64,000 bases of DNA, from assembly GCA_965262565.1 (NCBI GenBank), contig CBDHFQ010000020.1, positions 682,001 to 746,000 of the forward strand, given 5' to 3'. Positions 9,517-18,400 of this stretch are shown here, one piece after another. The notes under the pieces are model-generated. The model was not told the origin of the DNA. It saw only the letters and a list, made by a program, of their open reading frames with translations, and did no database searches. The DNA comes from CBDHFQ01 sp965262565. GTDB taxonomy: Bacteria > Bacteroidota > Bacteroidia > J057. The position numbers and the translations under genes were made by a program. How positions within the stretch are numbered: the stretch's first letter is position 1; the number at the start of each line of letters is the position of its first letter.

Positions 9517-10986
9517 ATGAGAAAGCTAATTTTGACCCTGATAGGGCCTGTATTATTTATTTTCACGCTTTTATTGCCTGTAGAAGACCTTTCCTTCCCG
9601 GCATTAGCTGTATTAGGTTTGACCATTTGGATGGCAATCTGGTGGATAGGAGAAGTGGCGCCTGTAGCAGTAACAGCTTTGTTACCCGCCATCTTGTATC
9701 CGCTCTGTCAGGTGATGCCTATGAAAGAAGTGATGATTCCCTATTCGCATCCCATGATCTATTTATACATGGGAGGATTTATCATCGCACTGGCGATGGA
9801 GCGATGGGAATTACACCGAAGAATTGCACTCAGTATTATTATCAGTTTGGGGACAGATGCAAGAAGGATTGTATTGGGGTTTATGTTGGCTACAGCGCTT
9901 CTTTCTATGTGGATCTCTAATTCAGCTACCACTGTGATGATGCTTCCCATTGCGTTAGCCATCATAGATCAAATCGAAAAAATTGCCGGACCAGAACACG
10001 ATCAGGTAACATTTTCTAAAGTATTAATGCTGAGTATTGCTTATGCAGCTTCTATTGGAGGGATTGGAACCTTAGTGGGAACACCTACCAATTTGGTCCT
10101 GTCGGGATTTGTGGAGTCATATTATGGGGTGGAGATTTCATTTGCTAGCTGGTTCATGTTTGGCTTTCCCATTTCCATGATATTATTAGGGATCGCTTAT
10201 CTACATCTGGTCCATGTTGCCTTTAAGGTGAGCAGTAAAGCCGTAGAAGGAGGAAAGCAATTAATTAGAAATGAGTTGAACAAATTAGGCCCCATTTCAG
10301 CAGAAGAAAAATGGGTATTGGGGATTTTTTCTCTGGTAGCTCTTGCCTGGATTAGCCGTACACGTGTGTTAAACATATTTTTGCCTGATTTAAACGATAC
10401 CCATATTGCCCTTATTGGAGCTTCATTGTTATTTATAATTCCCGCCCCTTCAGACCGTACCAAATCTCTGATGGATTGGAACACTGCATTAAAATTACCC
10501 TGGGGCGTATTATTGTTGTTCGGAGGAGCATTTGCGATTGCGTTGGGATTTGATAAGAGTGGCTTGGCTCAATATATAGGGAATCAGTTAGGATTATTAA
10601 AGGATATGCCATTTTGGATCGTGCTATTGGTAGTAGTGAGTTGTGTGTGCTTTTTGACCGAAATCACCCAGAATGTTGCTACTTCTACCTTGCTGATGCC
10701 GATCATGGCTAGTTTAGCGGTTACCCTGGCGATTCACCCTTATGGCTTGATCGTTCCCGCGTGTATTGCTGCTTCCTGCGCCTTCATGCTTCCTGTGGCC
10801 ACACCGCCCAATGTGATGGTCTTTTCTTCGGGCTATTTAACGGTTTCCGATATGGCCCGAACGGGATTTTGGCTGAATATTCTCGCTATTCTAATTATTG
10901 TATTGGCAGCCTATCTGTTTCTGCCGTGGATGTGGGATATTAGTTGGAAAGTGGTGCCTGAGGAGTTTTTGCGTACCAATTCATAA
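9517..10986 (+). CDS. DASS/SLC13-family dicarboxylate:sodium symporter
   Basis: 489 residues, very hydrophobic, with about 11-12 predicted membrane spans. The two hallmark Ser-Asn-Thr-type motifs are present: 'ISNSATTVMMLPIA' plus 'GTLVGTPTNLVLSG' in the first half and 'ITQNVATSTLLMPI' plus 'PVATPPNVMVFSSG' in the second, which form the sodium and carboxylate sites of VcINDY-like transporters. It should import C4-dicarboxylates, or related anions such as sulfate, with sodium. Family membership is clear; the substrate is not determined by sequence. It follows ldhA by 99 bases, which makes a link with organic-acid metabolism attractive but unproven. Confidence 0.88.
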   Translation: MRKLILTLIGPVLFIFTLLLPVEDLSFPALAVLGLTIWMAIWWIGEVAPVAVTALLPAILYPLCQVMPMKEVMIPYSHPMIYLYMGGFIIALAMERWELHRRIALSIIISLGTDARRIVLGFMLATALLSMWISNSATTVMMLPIALAIIDQIEKIAGPEHDQVTFSKVLMLSIAYAASIGGIGTLVGTPTNLVLSGFVESYYGVEISFASWFMFGFPISMILLGIAYLHLVHVAFKVSSKAVEGGKQLIRNELNKLGPISAEEKWVLGIFSLVALAWISRTRVLNIFLPDLNDTHIALIGASLLFIIPAPSDRTKSLMDWNTALKLPWGVLLLFGGAFAIALGFDKSGLAQYIGNQLGLLKDMPFWIVLLVVVSCVCFLTEITQNVATSTLLMPIMASLAVTLAIHPYGLIVPACIAASCAFMLPVATPPNVMVFSSGYLTVSDMARTGFWLNILAILIIVLAAYLFLPWMWDISWKVVPEEFLRTNS

Positions 10987-11030
10987 TTATTTCCCCTTTT
11001 ATACGGATGCATCTATTCATTGGCCCATAT

Positions 11031-11070
11031 AAAAAATCATCCACTTAGCTGTTCAAACCAAGCGGATGAT
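11031..11070 (-). terminator. Rho-independent terminator of the 11105 gene
   Basis: Read on the minus strand, an 11-bp stem with one internal mismatch (ATCATCCGCTT pairing with AAGTGGATGAT, 13-nt loop) is directly followed by six T. It lies 35 bases after the minus-strand stop at 11105, as expected for an intrinsic terminator of that gene and possibly of the S9 peptidase upstream of it. Confidence 0.75.
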
Positions 11071-11104
11071 ACCTATGAATTATTTATGCTTGTGGGAGGC
11101 TTTA

Positions 11105-11428
11105 TTAATTTCTATCTATATTATTGTGCTTTTTACGAGCTACATTTTTACTAGCAAGATTCTGCTTTTTGTGAATTCTGGCACGTTCTCTTTTCGTTAC
11201 TTTCCCATCTGCTTTTGCGCGTTTTTTAGTTCGCTGTACACTTGCTTGTTGTTTTTGAAGTTGAACCGTTTCTCCTTTTGTCAATTCCCCGGAGACTACC
11301 CCTTCTTTAATGCGCTTCTGCTGATTAATCTGGCGTTCAGTTACTTTAGGGGTTGCCTGAGCTTGAGCATAAGCGGTACCAACAGACAAAAAAGCTAGGA
11401 GGGCTATCAAACGAATTACGTTTTTCAT
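11105..11428 (-). CDS. Small basic secreted protein, unknown function
   Basis: 107 residues. Residues 1-21 are a clear signal peptide ending in TAYAQA. The mature part is highly basic and helical, with a repeated theme: 'QQKRIKEGVVSGELTKGE' and 'TKKRAKADGKVTKRERARI', each an amphipathic helix, a short G-x-L/V-T-K turn and a second helix. This looks like a duplicated EF-hand-like or helical-hairpin unit without acidic loops. I do not recognise a named family; similar short periplasmic proteins occur in Bacteroidota. It lies 78 bases downstream of the S9 peptidase on the same strand and is closed by a strong terminator, so co-transcription is possible. Confidence 0.7.
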   Translation of the reverse strand: MKNVIRLIALLAFLSVGTAYAQAQATPKVTERQINQQKRIKEGVVSGELTKGETVQLQKQQASVQRTKKRAKADGKVTKRERARIHKKQNLASKNVARKKHNNIDRN

Positions 11429-11506
11429 TATGTTCTATTGTTTAGTTAATGTTCGAAATACACTTGTTAGATACTCCACAACGCAAAAGGTTTAATCAGG
11501 GATGAA

Positions 11507-13549
11507 TTATTTTGCCTTTTTTTCTTCATGATCATGAGTTTCAAACCATTTAAGGACATGAGCTACTTTAGCCAACAAATGACTTGGCCTGGCAGCGATA
11601 CCGTGAGAAGCTTCAGGAATCCTCACCATCGCGCAATCCACCTTTCTCAGTTTTAAGGCTTGATAATATTGTTCCGATTCAGAAATAGGAGTGCGATAGT
11701 CTTGCTCTCCCGTCAATAACATGGTAGGCGTAGTAACATTCCCTACTAATGACAAAGGTGATCTTTTCCAATAATGATCTACATGCTCCCAGGGCAATCC
11801 CGGAAACCAATATTTGTAATAGAAGTTGTATCCATCTGCCTGTAAGGCCCAACTCAACCAATTGATCACTGGTTTAGCGACAACTGCCGCACTAAAGCGA
11901 TCAGTTTTTCCCACTATCCAACTACTCAATACCCCTCCGCCACTTCCGCCTGTAACGAATAACCGATGTTCATCTACATACCCTTGATCGATCACTGCAT
12001 CTACGCCGGATATCAAATCATCATAATCTTCACTTGGATAATTATGGTGAATCAAATTGCCAAATTCCTGCCCATAACTTGTACTACCTCTAGGGTTAAT
12101 GTATAGTACTACATATCCCGCGGCTGCATATAATTGCATCTCAGCGCTAAATCGATCCCCATAATTAGCAAAAGGACCTCCGTGGATTTCCAGAATGAGC
12201 GGATATTTTTGAGAGGGATCAAATTGAGGAGGTTTTACAATCCAGCCTTGAATATTCCTTTGATCGAAACTGGATTCAAACCATATTTCCTCTACTTCTC
12301 CTAGCATTCTTTGTGAGAATAAGTCTTCATTTAGATGAGTAAGCGTCTCGCTTTTTCCACCTTCTCCCATTGAGATTGCTAAATCTGCCGGATGAGAGGG
12401 GCGTGTATAAGTAAAGGCCATCTTCCCATTATCAGAAACACTGAAACTTCCACTTGAATAAGGTCTTCCGAGGGAAGTACCACCAACATTGTTTGTGAGG
12501 TCGACGATATTGCCTTTTAAATCAACTTTGGCCAATTTAGTATTACCTTCATCGCTGTAAGAGAAATATATAGATTGATTATCCTTATCCCATACCGGAC
12601 TGTTTACACCTCTATCTAATTCTTCTGTAAGTAGACGTGAGGTGCCTTTATCGATGTCTAGTACATATAATTTACTGAGTTGGTATCCCTGATATTCATC
12701 ATCAAAGCCCGTATAGGCAATCATCTTCCCATCCGGCGAAACAACAGGCCCAGCATCTGGTCCATTTCTATCTGTTAACTGAGAGACAGAAGTATCAGCT
12801 ATTGTCAGCATATAGAGTTCACTGTTCAATGGCTGAAAATCTGCATCTTCTCTACGATTAGCGGAAAAAACAATAGATTTACTATCGGCGGTCCAGGAAA
12901 TATTTCCTCCATGATCGAATTCGCCGGAAGTAAGCTGACGAGGCGTTCCGCCATCTTGTGGGATAAGAAAAATGTGTGAATATCCGGGCTGGGTGTATCC
13001 TCCTCCATCGGATCTATAAGATAATTCATCAATATATTTTGCTGAAGGGGCCCATTCGGCTCCTTCAGGTTTTTCTGGTAAACTGACATAGGGAGAAGAT
13101 TTCGCCGGAACAAACATTGAGAAAGCCAACCAATTTCCATCAGGAGACCAACTCAATGATCTGGGACTTTTAGGCAAAAAGGTAAGCCTGGCGGTTCGGC
13201 CCGTTTCCATCCAACTGACAAAAATTTCGGTTCCATCCTTCGTGCTACTTAGATAGGCGAGTCTTTTTCCATCAGGGGACCAGCGGGGACTACTAGTACG
13301 ATCCTCATCCGAACCTAAAGGAAGATGCTCGGATCCATCCGTTTGTATCAACCAAATAGAAGAATGTATGTTATCTTTCATAATGTCCGTTCGATTCCTG
13401 ACATAGGCGATGAAATTACCATCAGGAGAAATTTGGGGATCAGAAGCAAATTCCAGTTCGAACACATCTTTCATTTGGAAAGCCTTTTTTTGAGCTTGAG
13501 TAGAGCTTACAATGAGGAAAATGGATGATAGCAGTAAAAATTGTCTCAT
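11507..13549 (-). CDS. S9-family prolyl oligopeptidase-type serine peptidase
   Basis: 680 residues with a 19-residue signal peptide (cleaved after STQA), so periplasmic or extracellular. Residues about 25-400 are a beta-propeller of TolB/PD40 blades, seen as repeated 'SPDGNWLAFSM', 'SPRWSPDGKRLAYL' and 'SPDGKMIAYTG' motifs. Residues about 430-675 are the alpha/beta-hydrolase domain. The catalytic triad can be read as Ser536 in TGGSGGG, Asp617 in GEQDYR and His649 in ASHGI. This is the S9C-like acylaminoacyl-peptidase/dipeptidyl-peptidase architecture; exact specificity cannot be set. It is divergent from the flavoprotein at 13627 with only 77 bases between the starts. Confidence 0.9.
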   Translation of the reverse strand: MRQFLLLSSIFLIVSSTQAQKKAFQMKDVFELEFASDPQISPDGNFIAYVRNRTDIMKDNIHSSIWLIQTDGSEHLPLGSDEDRTSSPRWSPDGKRLAYLSSTKDGTEIFVSWMETGRTARLTFLPKSPRSLSWSPDGNWLAFSMFVPAKSSPYVSLPEKPEGAEWAPSAKYIDELSYRSDGGGYTQPGYSHIFLIPQDGGTPRQLTSGEFDHGGNISWTADSKSIVFSANRREDADFQPLNSELYMLTIADTSVSQLTDRNGPDAGPVVSPDGKMIAYTGFDDEYQGYQLSKLYVLDIDKGTSRLLTEELDRGVNSPVWDKDNQSIYFSYSDEGNTKLAKVDLKGNIVDLTNNVGGTSLGRPYSSGSFSVSDNGKMAFTYTRPSHPADLAISMGEGGKSETLTHLNEDLFSQRMLGEVEEIWFESSFDQRNIQGWIVKPPQFDPSQKYPLILEIHGGPFANYGDRFSAEMQLYAAAGYVVLYINPRGSTSYGQEFGNLIHHNYPSEDYDDLISGVDAVIDQGYVDEHRLFVTGGSGGGVLSSWIVGKTDRFSAAVVAKPVINWLSWALQADGYNFYYKYWFPGLPWEHVDHYWKRSPLSLVGNVTTPTMLLTGEQDYRTPISESEQYYQALKLRKVDCAMVRIPEASHGIAARPSHLLAKVAHVLKWFETHDHEEKKAK

Positions 13550-13626
13550 GGTACAAGGTTTTTAAGTAAGGGATTTAGAAATTTAGTCATATTAACTCAA
13601 CATACATCCTAAGAAGAGAAAAAATT

Positions 13627-15195
13627 GTGATAAAGGAATGTACTATAAAAGTAAAACCAGAAAAATTAATCGATGAGAAGCTCATCTTATCCCTTTTATC
13701 CAAAGAATTAAATGAATCTGCTAAAAATATTCAACATTGGGAAGTGAAACGAAGATCCGTAGATGCCAGGAAGGGAAAGCCGATGTTTGTGCTGAGAGTA
13801 AGGGTTTGGGTCAATGAGTCCTACGTACCAGTGGAAGAAAGCGGGGGGGAAGTATCATTTCCACATATACTTCACGCTGAGCAACAAGCTGTAATTATAG
13901 GTGCCGGGCCCGCAGGATTATTTGCGGCATTAAGGTTAATCCAGGCAGGTGTAAAACCCATTGTCATAGAAAGAGGAAAGGAAGTAAGAGCCAGAAGAAG
14001 AGATTTAGCAGAGCTATGCAGAGAGGGGATCGTCAATCCAGAAAGTAATTATTGTTTTGGAGAAGGAGGCGCAGGAACGTTTTCTGATGGAAAATTGTAT
14101 ACAAGATCAAAAAAGAGAGGAGATGTGCAGAATATACTCAAGTTATTCGTACAATTCGGTGCTTCAAGAGACATATTGATTGATGCGCATCCGCATATTG
14201 GTACAAATAAACTACCGCAAATTATCCAACATATTAGAAACCAGATTATAGCTTCAGGAGGAGAAGTGCGCTTCGAACAAAAATTAACAGATATTATTAT
14301 TGAGGATGACATACTTAAAGGAGTCGTAATAAATCAGGATCACGTTATTCCTTCGAGAGGACTTATTCTGGCAACCGGACATTCAGCAAAGGATGTATTT
14401 CACTTACTATACAACAAGCAAATTGAATTAATAGCAAAACCCTTCGCGATGGGAGTACGTGTTGAGCATCCCCAACCGCTCATTGACCAGATACAATACA
14501 ATTTACACGATACCAGACCTCCTTATTTACCTGCTGCTTCATATTCCCTGGTGAGGCAAGTGGATCAAAAAGGAGTATTTAGCTTTTGTATGTGTCCAGG
14601 TGGAATCATTTGTCCTGCCGCCACTTCAAATGAAGAAATTGTGGTAAACGGTTGGTCCCCTTCTAAGCGAAATTCTCCATATGCTAATTCTGGCATTGTG
14701 GTTGAGGTAAATAACCACATTGATCCGAAACATCCATATAAGTTCCCTCTGGCGGGTCTTGAACTACAGCATCGATTAGAAAAGAAAGCTTTTGCAGCTG
14801 GAGGAGGAAAGCAGGTAGCTCCAGCTCAAAGATTAGTCGATTTTATTCATAAAAAGTATTCAATCGATCTTCCTCCTTGTTCTTATTTGCCTGGAGTAAG
14901 GTCTACAGATTTACATACAGTTTTATCGCCTGATATCAGTGTAAGATTAGTGCGAGCCTTTAAATATTTCGGAACTCGTCTAAAAGGCTTTCTCAGCTCA
15001 GATGCGATTGTGGTTGGAGTAGAAAGCCGAACATCCACCCCGGTAAGAATTCCCCGAAATCCCCAAAATTTAATGCATACGAGTGTAAAAGGGCTTTTTC
15101 CTTGTGGCGAAGGAGCTGGTTATGCAGGTGGGATCATGTCAGCAGCCATTGACGGGCAAAAATGTGCAGATGCCCTGATTCGGTATTATTCATGA
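13627..15195 (+). CDS. COG2509-type NAD(P)/FAD-dependent oxidoreductase
   Basis: 522 residues, starting with GTG; no better ATG is available and the beta-strand 'ECTIKVKPEKLIDEKLI' is the usual beginning of this family. The N-terminal ~90 residues form the small ferredoxin-like domain of COG2509 proteins. FAD-binding GAGPAGLFAALRLIQAG follows at about 96-112, then 'EGGAGTFSDGKLYTR', 'CMCPGGIICPA' and a C-terminal 'GEGAGYAGGIMSAAIDG', all diagnostic of this uncharacterised dehydrogenase group (distant relatives of geranylgeranyl reductase and HI0933 flavoproteins). It is cytoplasmic. The substrate is unknown in the family. It is a single-gene unit divergent from the S9 peptidase, with a weak terminator after it. 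Confidence 0.88.
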   Translation: MIKECTIKVKPEKLIDEKLILSLLSKELNESAKNIQHWEVKRRSVDARKGKPMFVLRVRVWVNESYVPVEESGGEVSFPHILHAEQQAVIIGAGPAGLFAALRLIQAGVKPIVIERGKEVRARRRDLAELCREGIVNPESNYCFGEGGAGTFSDGKLYTRSKKRGDVQNILKLFVQFGASRDILIDAHPHIGTNKLPQIIQHIRNQIIASGGEVRFEQKLTDIIIEDDILKGVVINQDHVIPSRGLILATGHSAKDVFHLLYNKQIELIAKPFAMGVRVEHPQPLIDQIQYNLHDTRPPYLPAASYSLVRQVDQKGVFSFCMCPGGIICPAATSNEEIVVNGWSPSKRNSPYANSGIVVEVNNHIDPKHPYKFPLAGLELQHRLEKKAFAAGGGKQVAPAQRLVDFIHKKYSIDLPPCSYLPGVRSTDLHTVLSPDISVRLVRAFKYFGTRLKGFLSSDAIVVGVESRTSTPVRIPRNPQNLMHTSVKGLFPCGEGAGYAGGIMSAAIDGQKCADALIRYYS

Positions 15196-15213
15196 AAAAT
15201 ATTGTGTAATATT

Positions 15214-15239
15214 ATTCTGGTTTTTAGATCAGAATTTTT
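15214..15239 (+). terminator. Weak candidate terminator after the COG2509 gene
   Basis: A perfect 6-bp stem ATTCTG/CAGAAT with a 10-nt loop runs straight into TTTTT, 19 bases after the stop codon. The stem is short and AT-rich, so the call is tentative. Confidence 0.4.
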
Positions 15240-15490
15240 CAGTTGTAGAATTTTTAGAGGAAAGATTTAGGTGATGTTATTACAATAACTGGCTTGGGTT
15301 CCTTTGCATTCAGTATGGATGAAGTTAACCTAATGATATGGGTACAATATTATAAGGTATCAGAACATAAGCCTACGCTAAATCAACACGCTAGGATTAT
15401 CCACCATTGACAAAAGAGCACTTACCAAATGTTAGCCAGAGGAATAGGTAGAAACAAATAGTTTTTTAGGTTTTGTTGTGTTTCAAGGAT

Positions 15491-18400
15491 ATGGAAAAAA
15501 TGTTTACTCGGATTTATATAGGGCTATGTTTGTTATTTTCGGGGCTAGCTCAACCTGCTATCGCACAAGTGGATTTTAACGCGGATGTTACTGAGGGCTG
15601 TGGTCCGTTATTAGTAAACTTCACAGATCTCACTCCCAATGCAGTCAAATGGCAGTGGGATTTTGGTAATGGAACCACATCTACGATAAAGAATCCCGGA
15701 TTAATTTATTCGGAGGAAGGTATTTTTACGGTAGGCTTAACAGTAACCTATCCTGATGGGAGTACCGAAAATTTTACTAAATCCGGCTTTATCAATGTCA
15801 CCTTAAAACCACAAATAGATGCTAAGATTTTGAGTAAAGTCGTTTGTGCGGGGGAACCAGTTACGTTTGGAGTGGAATATTTATCTGATAGTACGCTAGC
15901 TTCTCAGGATTTGACAAGGCTTATCTGGGATTTTGGAGATGGAACGACTGCTGAAGGACTTACGGTAAATCATGTGTACGAGCAGGATGGATTGTATACG
16001 ATTACCTTATTAGCAGAAAATACTACAGGCTGCGTAAATGTGATCAATAATCCCGATTTTGTGGCAGTAACACCCAAGCCAGATGCAGGATTTACCTTTG
16101 ACAATGGATTTTCCTGTTTTGCTCCAGCAAAAGTCGGCTTTAATAGTAATCAGGGAGGAGGTTCTCATTTATGGGACTTTGGAGATGGGGCGTTTTCACC
16201 TTTAGTAAATCCCTCTCATACTTTTAATAAACTTGGAAGCTATACCGTCATCCATTATTACACTAATCCAAATGGTTGTAGGGATACTTCTGTGGTAGAA
16301 GATGCCATTAATTTAGGCCAGGGCGTTCTGAAGATTTCCACTAATTCTGACATTATTTGTGCTGGAGCACCGGTAGACTTTTTTAGTAATATTGCTAATT
16401 CCGCCACTTACAGCTGGGATTTTGGAGATGGAATAGGAACTTCTACTCAGGATACGGCTATTTATACCTACGCCACTCCAGGAACGTACGAAATAGCATT
16501 AACTGTTACGGATGCCACAGGTTGTGCGTCTAACATAACAAAAACGATTGTTGTAACTTCTCCTTTGACAGTTGATTTTACAGCTTTGGATACCAGTGGT
16601 TGCGAAGCGCCTATTTCCATTGATTTTCAAAATAACACGACTGGTGCTATTGCATTCCAATGGGAATTTGGAGATGGTACGACCAGCATTTTGGCCAATC
16701 CCGTTCACACCTACACTGCAGAAGGATCTTATACAGTTTCCTTATTAGCGATTAATCCGGATGGGTGTAAAGATAGTTTGGTGTTGGATGATTTTATTCA
16801 AGTCCAGCAACCGGTAGCAAATTTTAGTGTGAGTGATTCTGCTGGATGTGCTCCTTTCACAGTTACTTTTACAGATGAATCGAGTTCAGGCTCAGCTATT
16901 GCAAATTACTTCTGGGATTTTGGGGATGGACAAACGAGCACTGAAGCTAATCCAACGATTACTTTTGCTAATCCCGGGACCTATGATGTTCGTTTGAGCG
17001 TCGAAAATGCGGATGGCTGTTCACATGAAGTAACGCTGCCTAATGCGGTAGTAGTAGGAGAAAATCTTACAGCAGATTTCACAGTAGATGCAAATTCGAA
17101 CTGCCTGGGAGATTCAGTCGCCTTTACGAATACCTCTTTAGGAACTTTTTCACAATGTCTTTGGGATTTCGGAGATGGAAATACCTCCGAAGAATGTTCT
17201 CCTACCCATAAATATACCCAGTCTGGCAAATTTGATGTTAGGTTAAAAGTCATTGATAGAGGATGTGAAAATACGGTAATCCAACCTGAAGCTGTTGAGC
17301 GTTTATTGCCTAGGGCTAACTTTACCGCTGATCCTCAAGAAGCATGTGGTTCTCCGGCGACCATTAATTTTACAGATGGATCTGAAGGAGTTGAAACCTG
17401 GAATTGGGATTTTGGGGATGGCACTATTTCTACCGAACCTAATCCTACTTATACCTATAATACAGAAGGAATAGCTACTGTTTCATTGGAAGTGACCAGC
17501 AGTGTTACAGGATGCTATGATAGATATCAATTACCCATTAGTATACTTCCAGCCAAAGCTAATTTTTCGGTGGATGCCAAGACGGGATGTATTCCTTTCA
17601 GAACGAGATTTAGAGATAATTCTTCCAATGCGATAGAATGGTTTTGGGATTTTGGAGATGGCAATACCTCTACCGTAAAAAGTCCTCAACATACTTATTT
17701 TGTTCCCGGAGAATATGATATTACGCTGATCATTACAACGGCAGGAGGGTGTAAGGATACGATTGTCAAGCAAAATCATATAAGGGTAGGAGGGGTAATT
17801 CTCGATTATACTACTCAAGACTCTCTGGGATGTGGACCACATGAAGTGAATTTTCAATCCAATATAGTTGCTACTGACCTGGCTTCTTTGAAATGGGATT
17901 TTGGAGATGGAAATGAAGTATCGGGAATCGAAAATCCCGTTCACCTATATGATTCCGCTGGTGTTTTCAATGTAAGGGTATCTGCCAGAGATGCGTTGGG
18001 ATGTGTTACCATTATTCAACAGGATAGCATGGTGGAAGTTCGCCAGCCAGTTGCTGCATTTAATACCAATTTTGGTGATAACTGCCTTTCAACGGAAGTT
18101 CAGTTCGAGAATAATTCCTCTGGAGTAAATTTGTCGTATTTGTGGGATTTTGGAGATGGGAATACCTCTACTGACGAAAATCCCATTCATACTTATGGAG
18201 TGATAGATTCATATCCGGTGCGTTTGACTGTGACAGATGATCTTGGGTGCGATAGTACTAGTTTGATAGACAACTTTGTTAGCATAGGCGAATACACCAT
18301 AGACTTTTTTGCTGACACCACATCGATTGATTGTCCCCCTCTTTTAGCGTCCTTTTTCCCTGACTCTACTTTGAATGATTTAGTCTCCTGGTATTGGGAT

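Noticed and set aside
9468..9920. 150-codon frame overlapping the DASS transporter
   Set aside because: Shadow of the membrane-transporter gene in another frame; no independent motif or start signal.
11066..11398. Plus-strand frame across the small basic secreted protein
   Set aside because: Antisense shadow; the minus-strand frame has a clear signal peptide and a downstream terminator.
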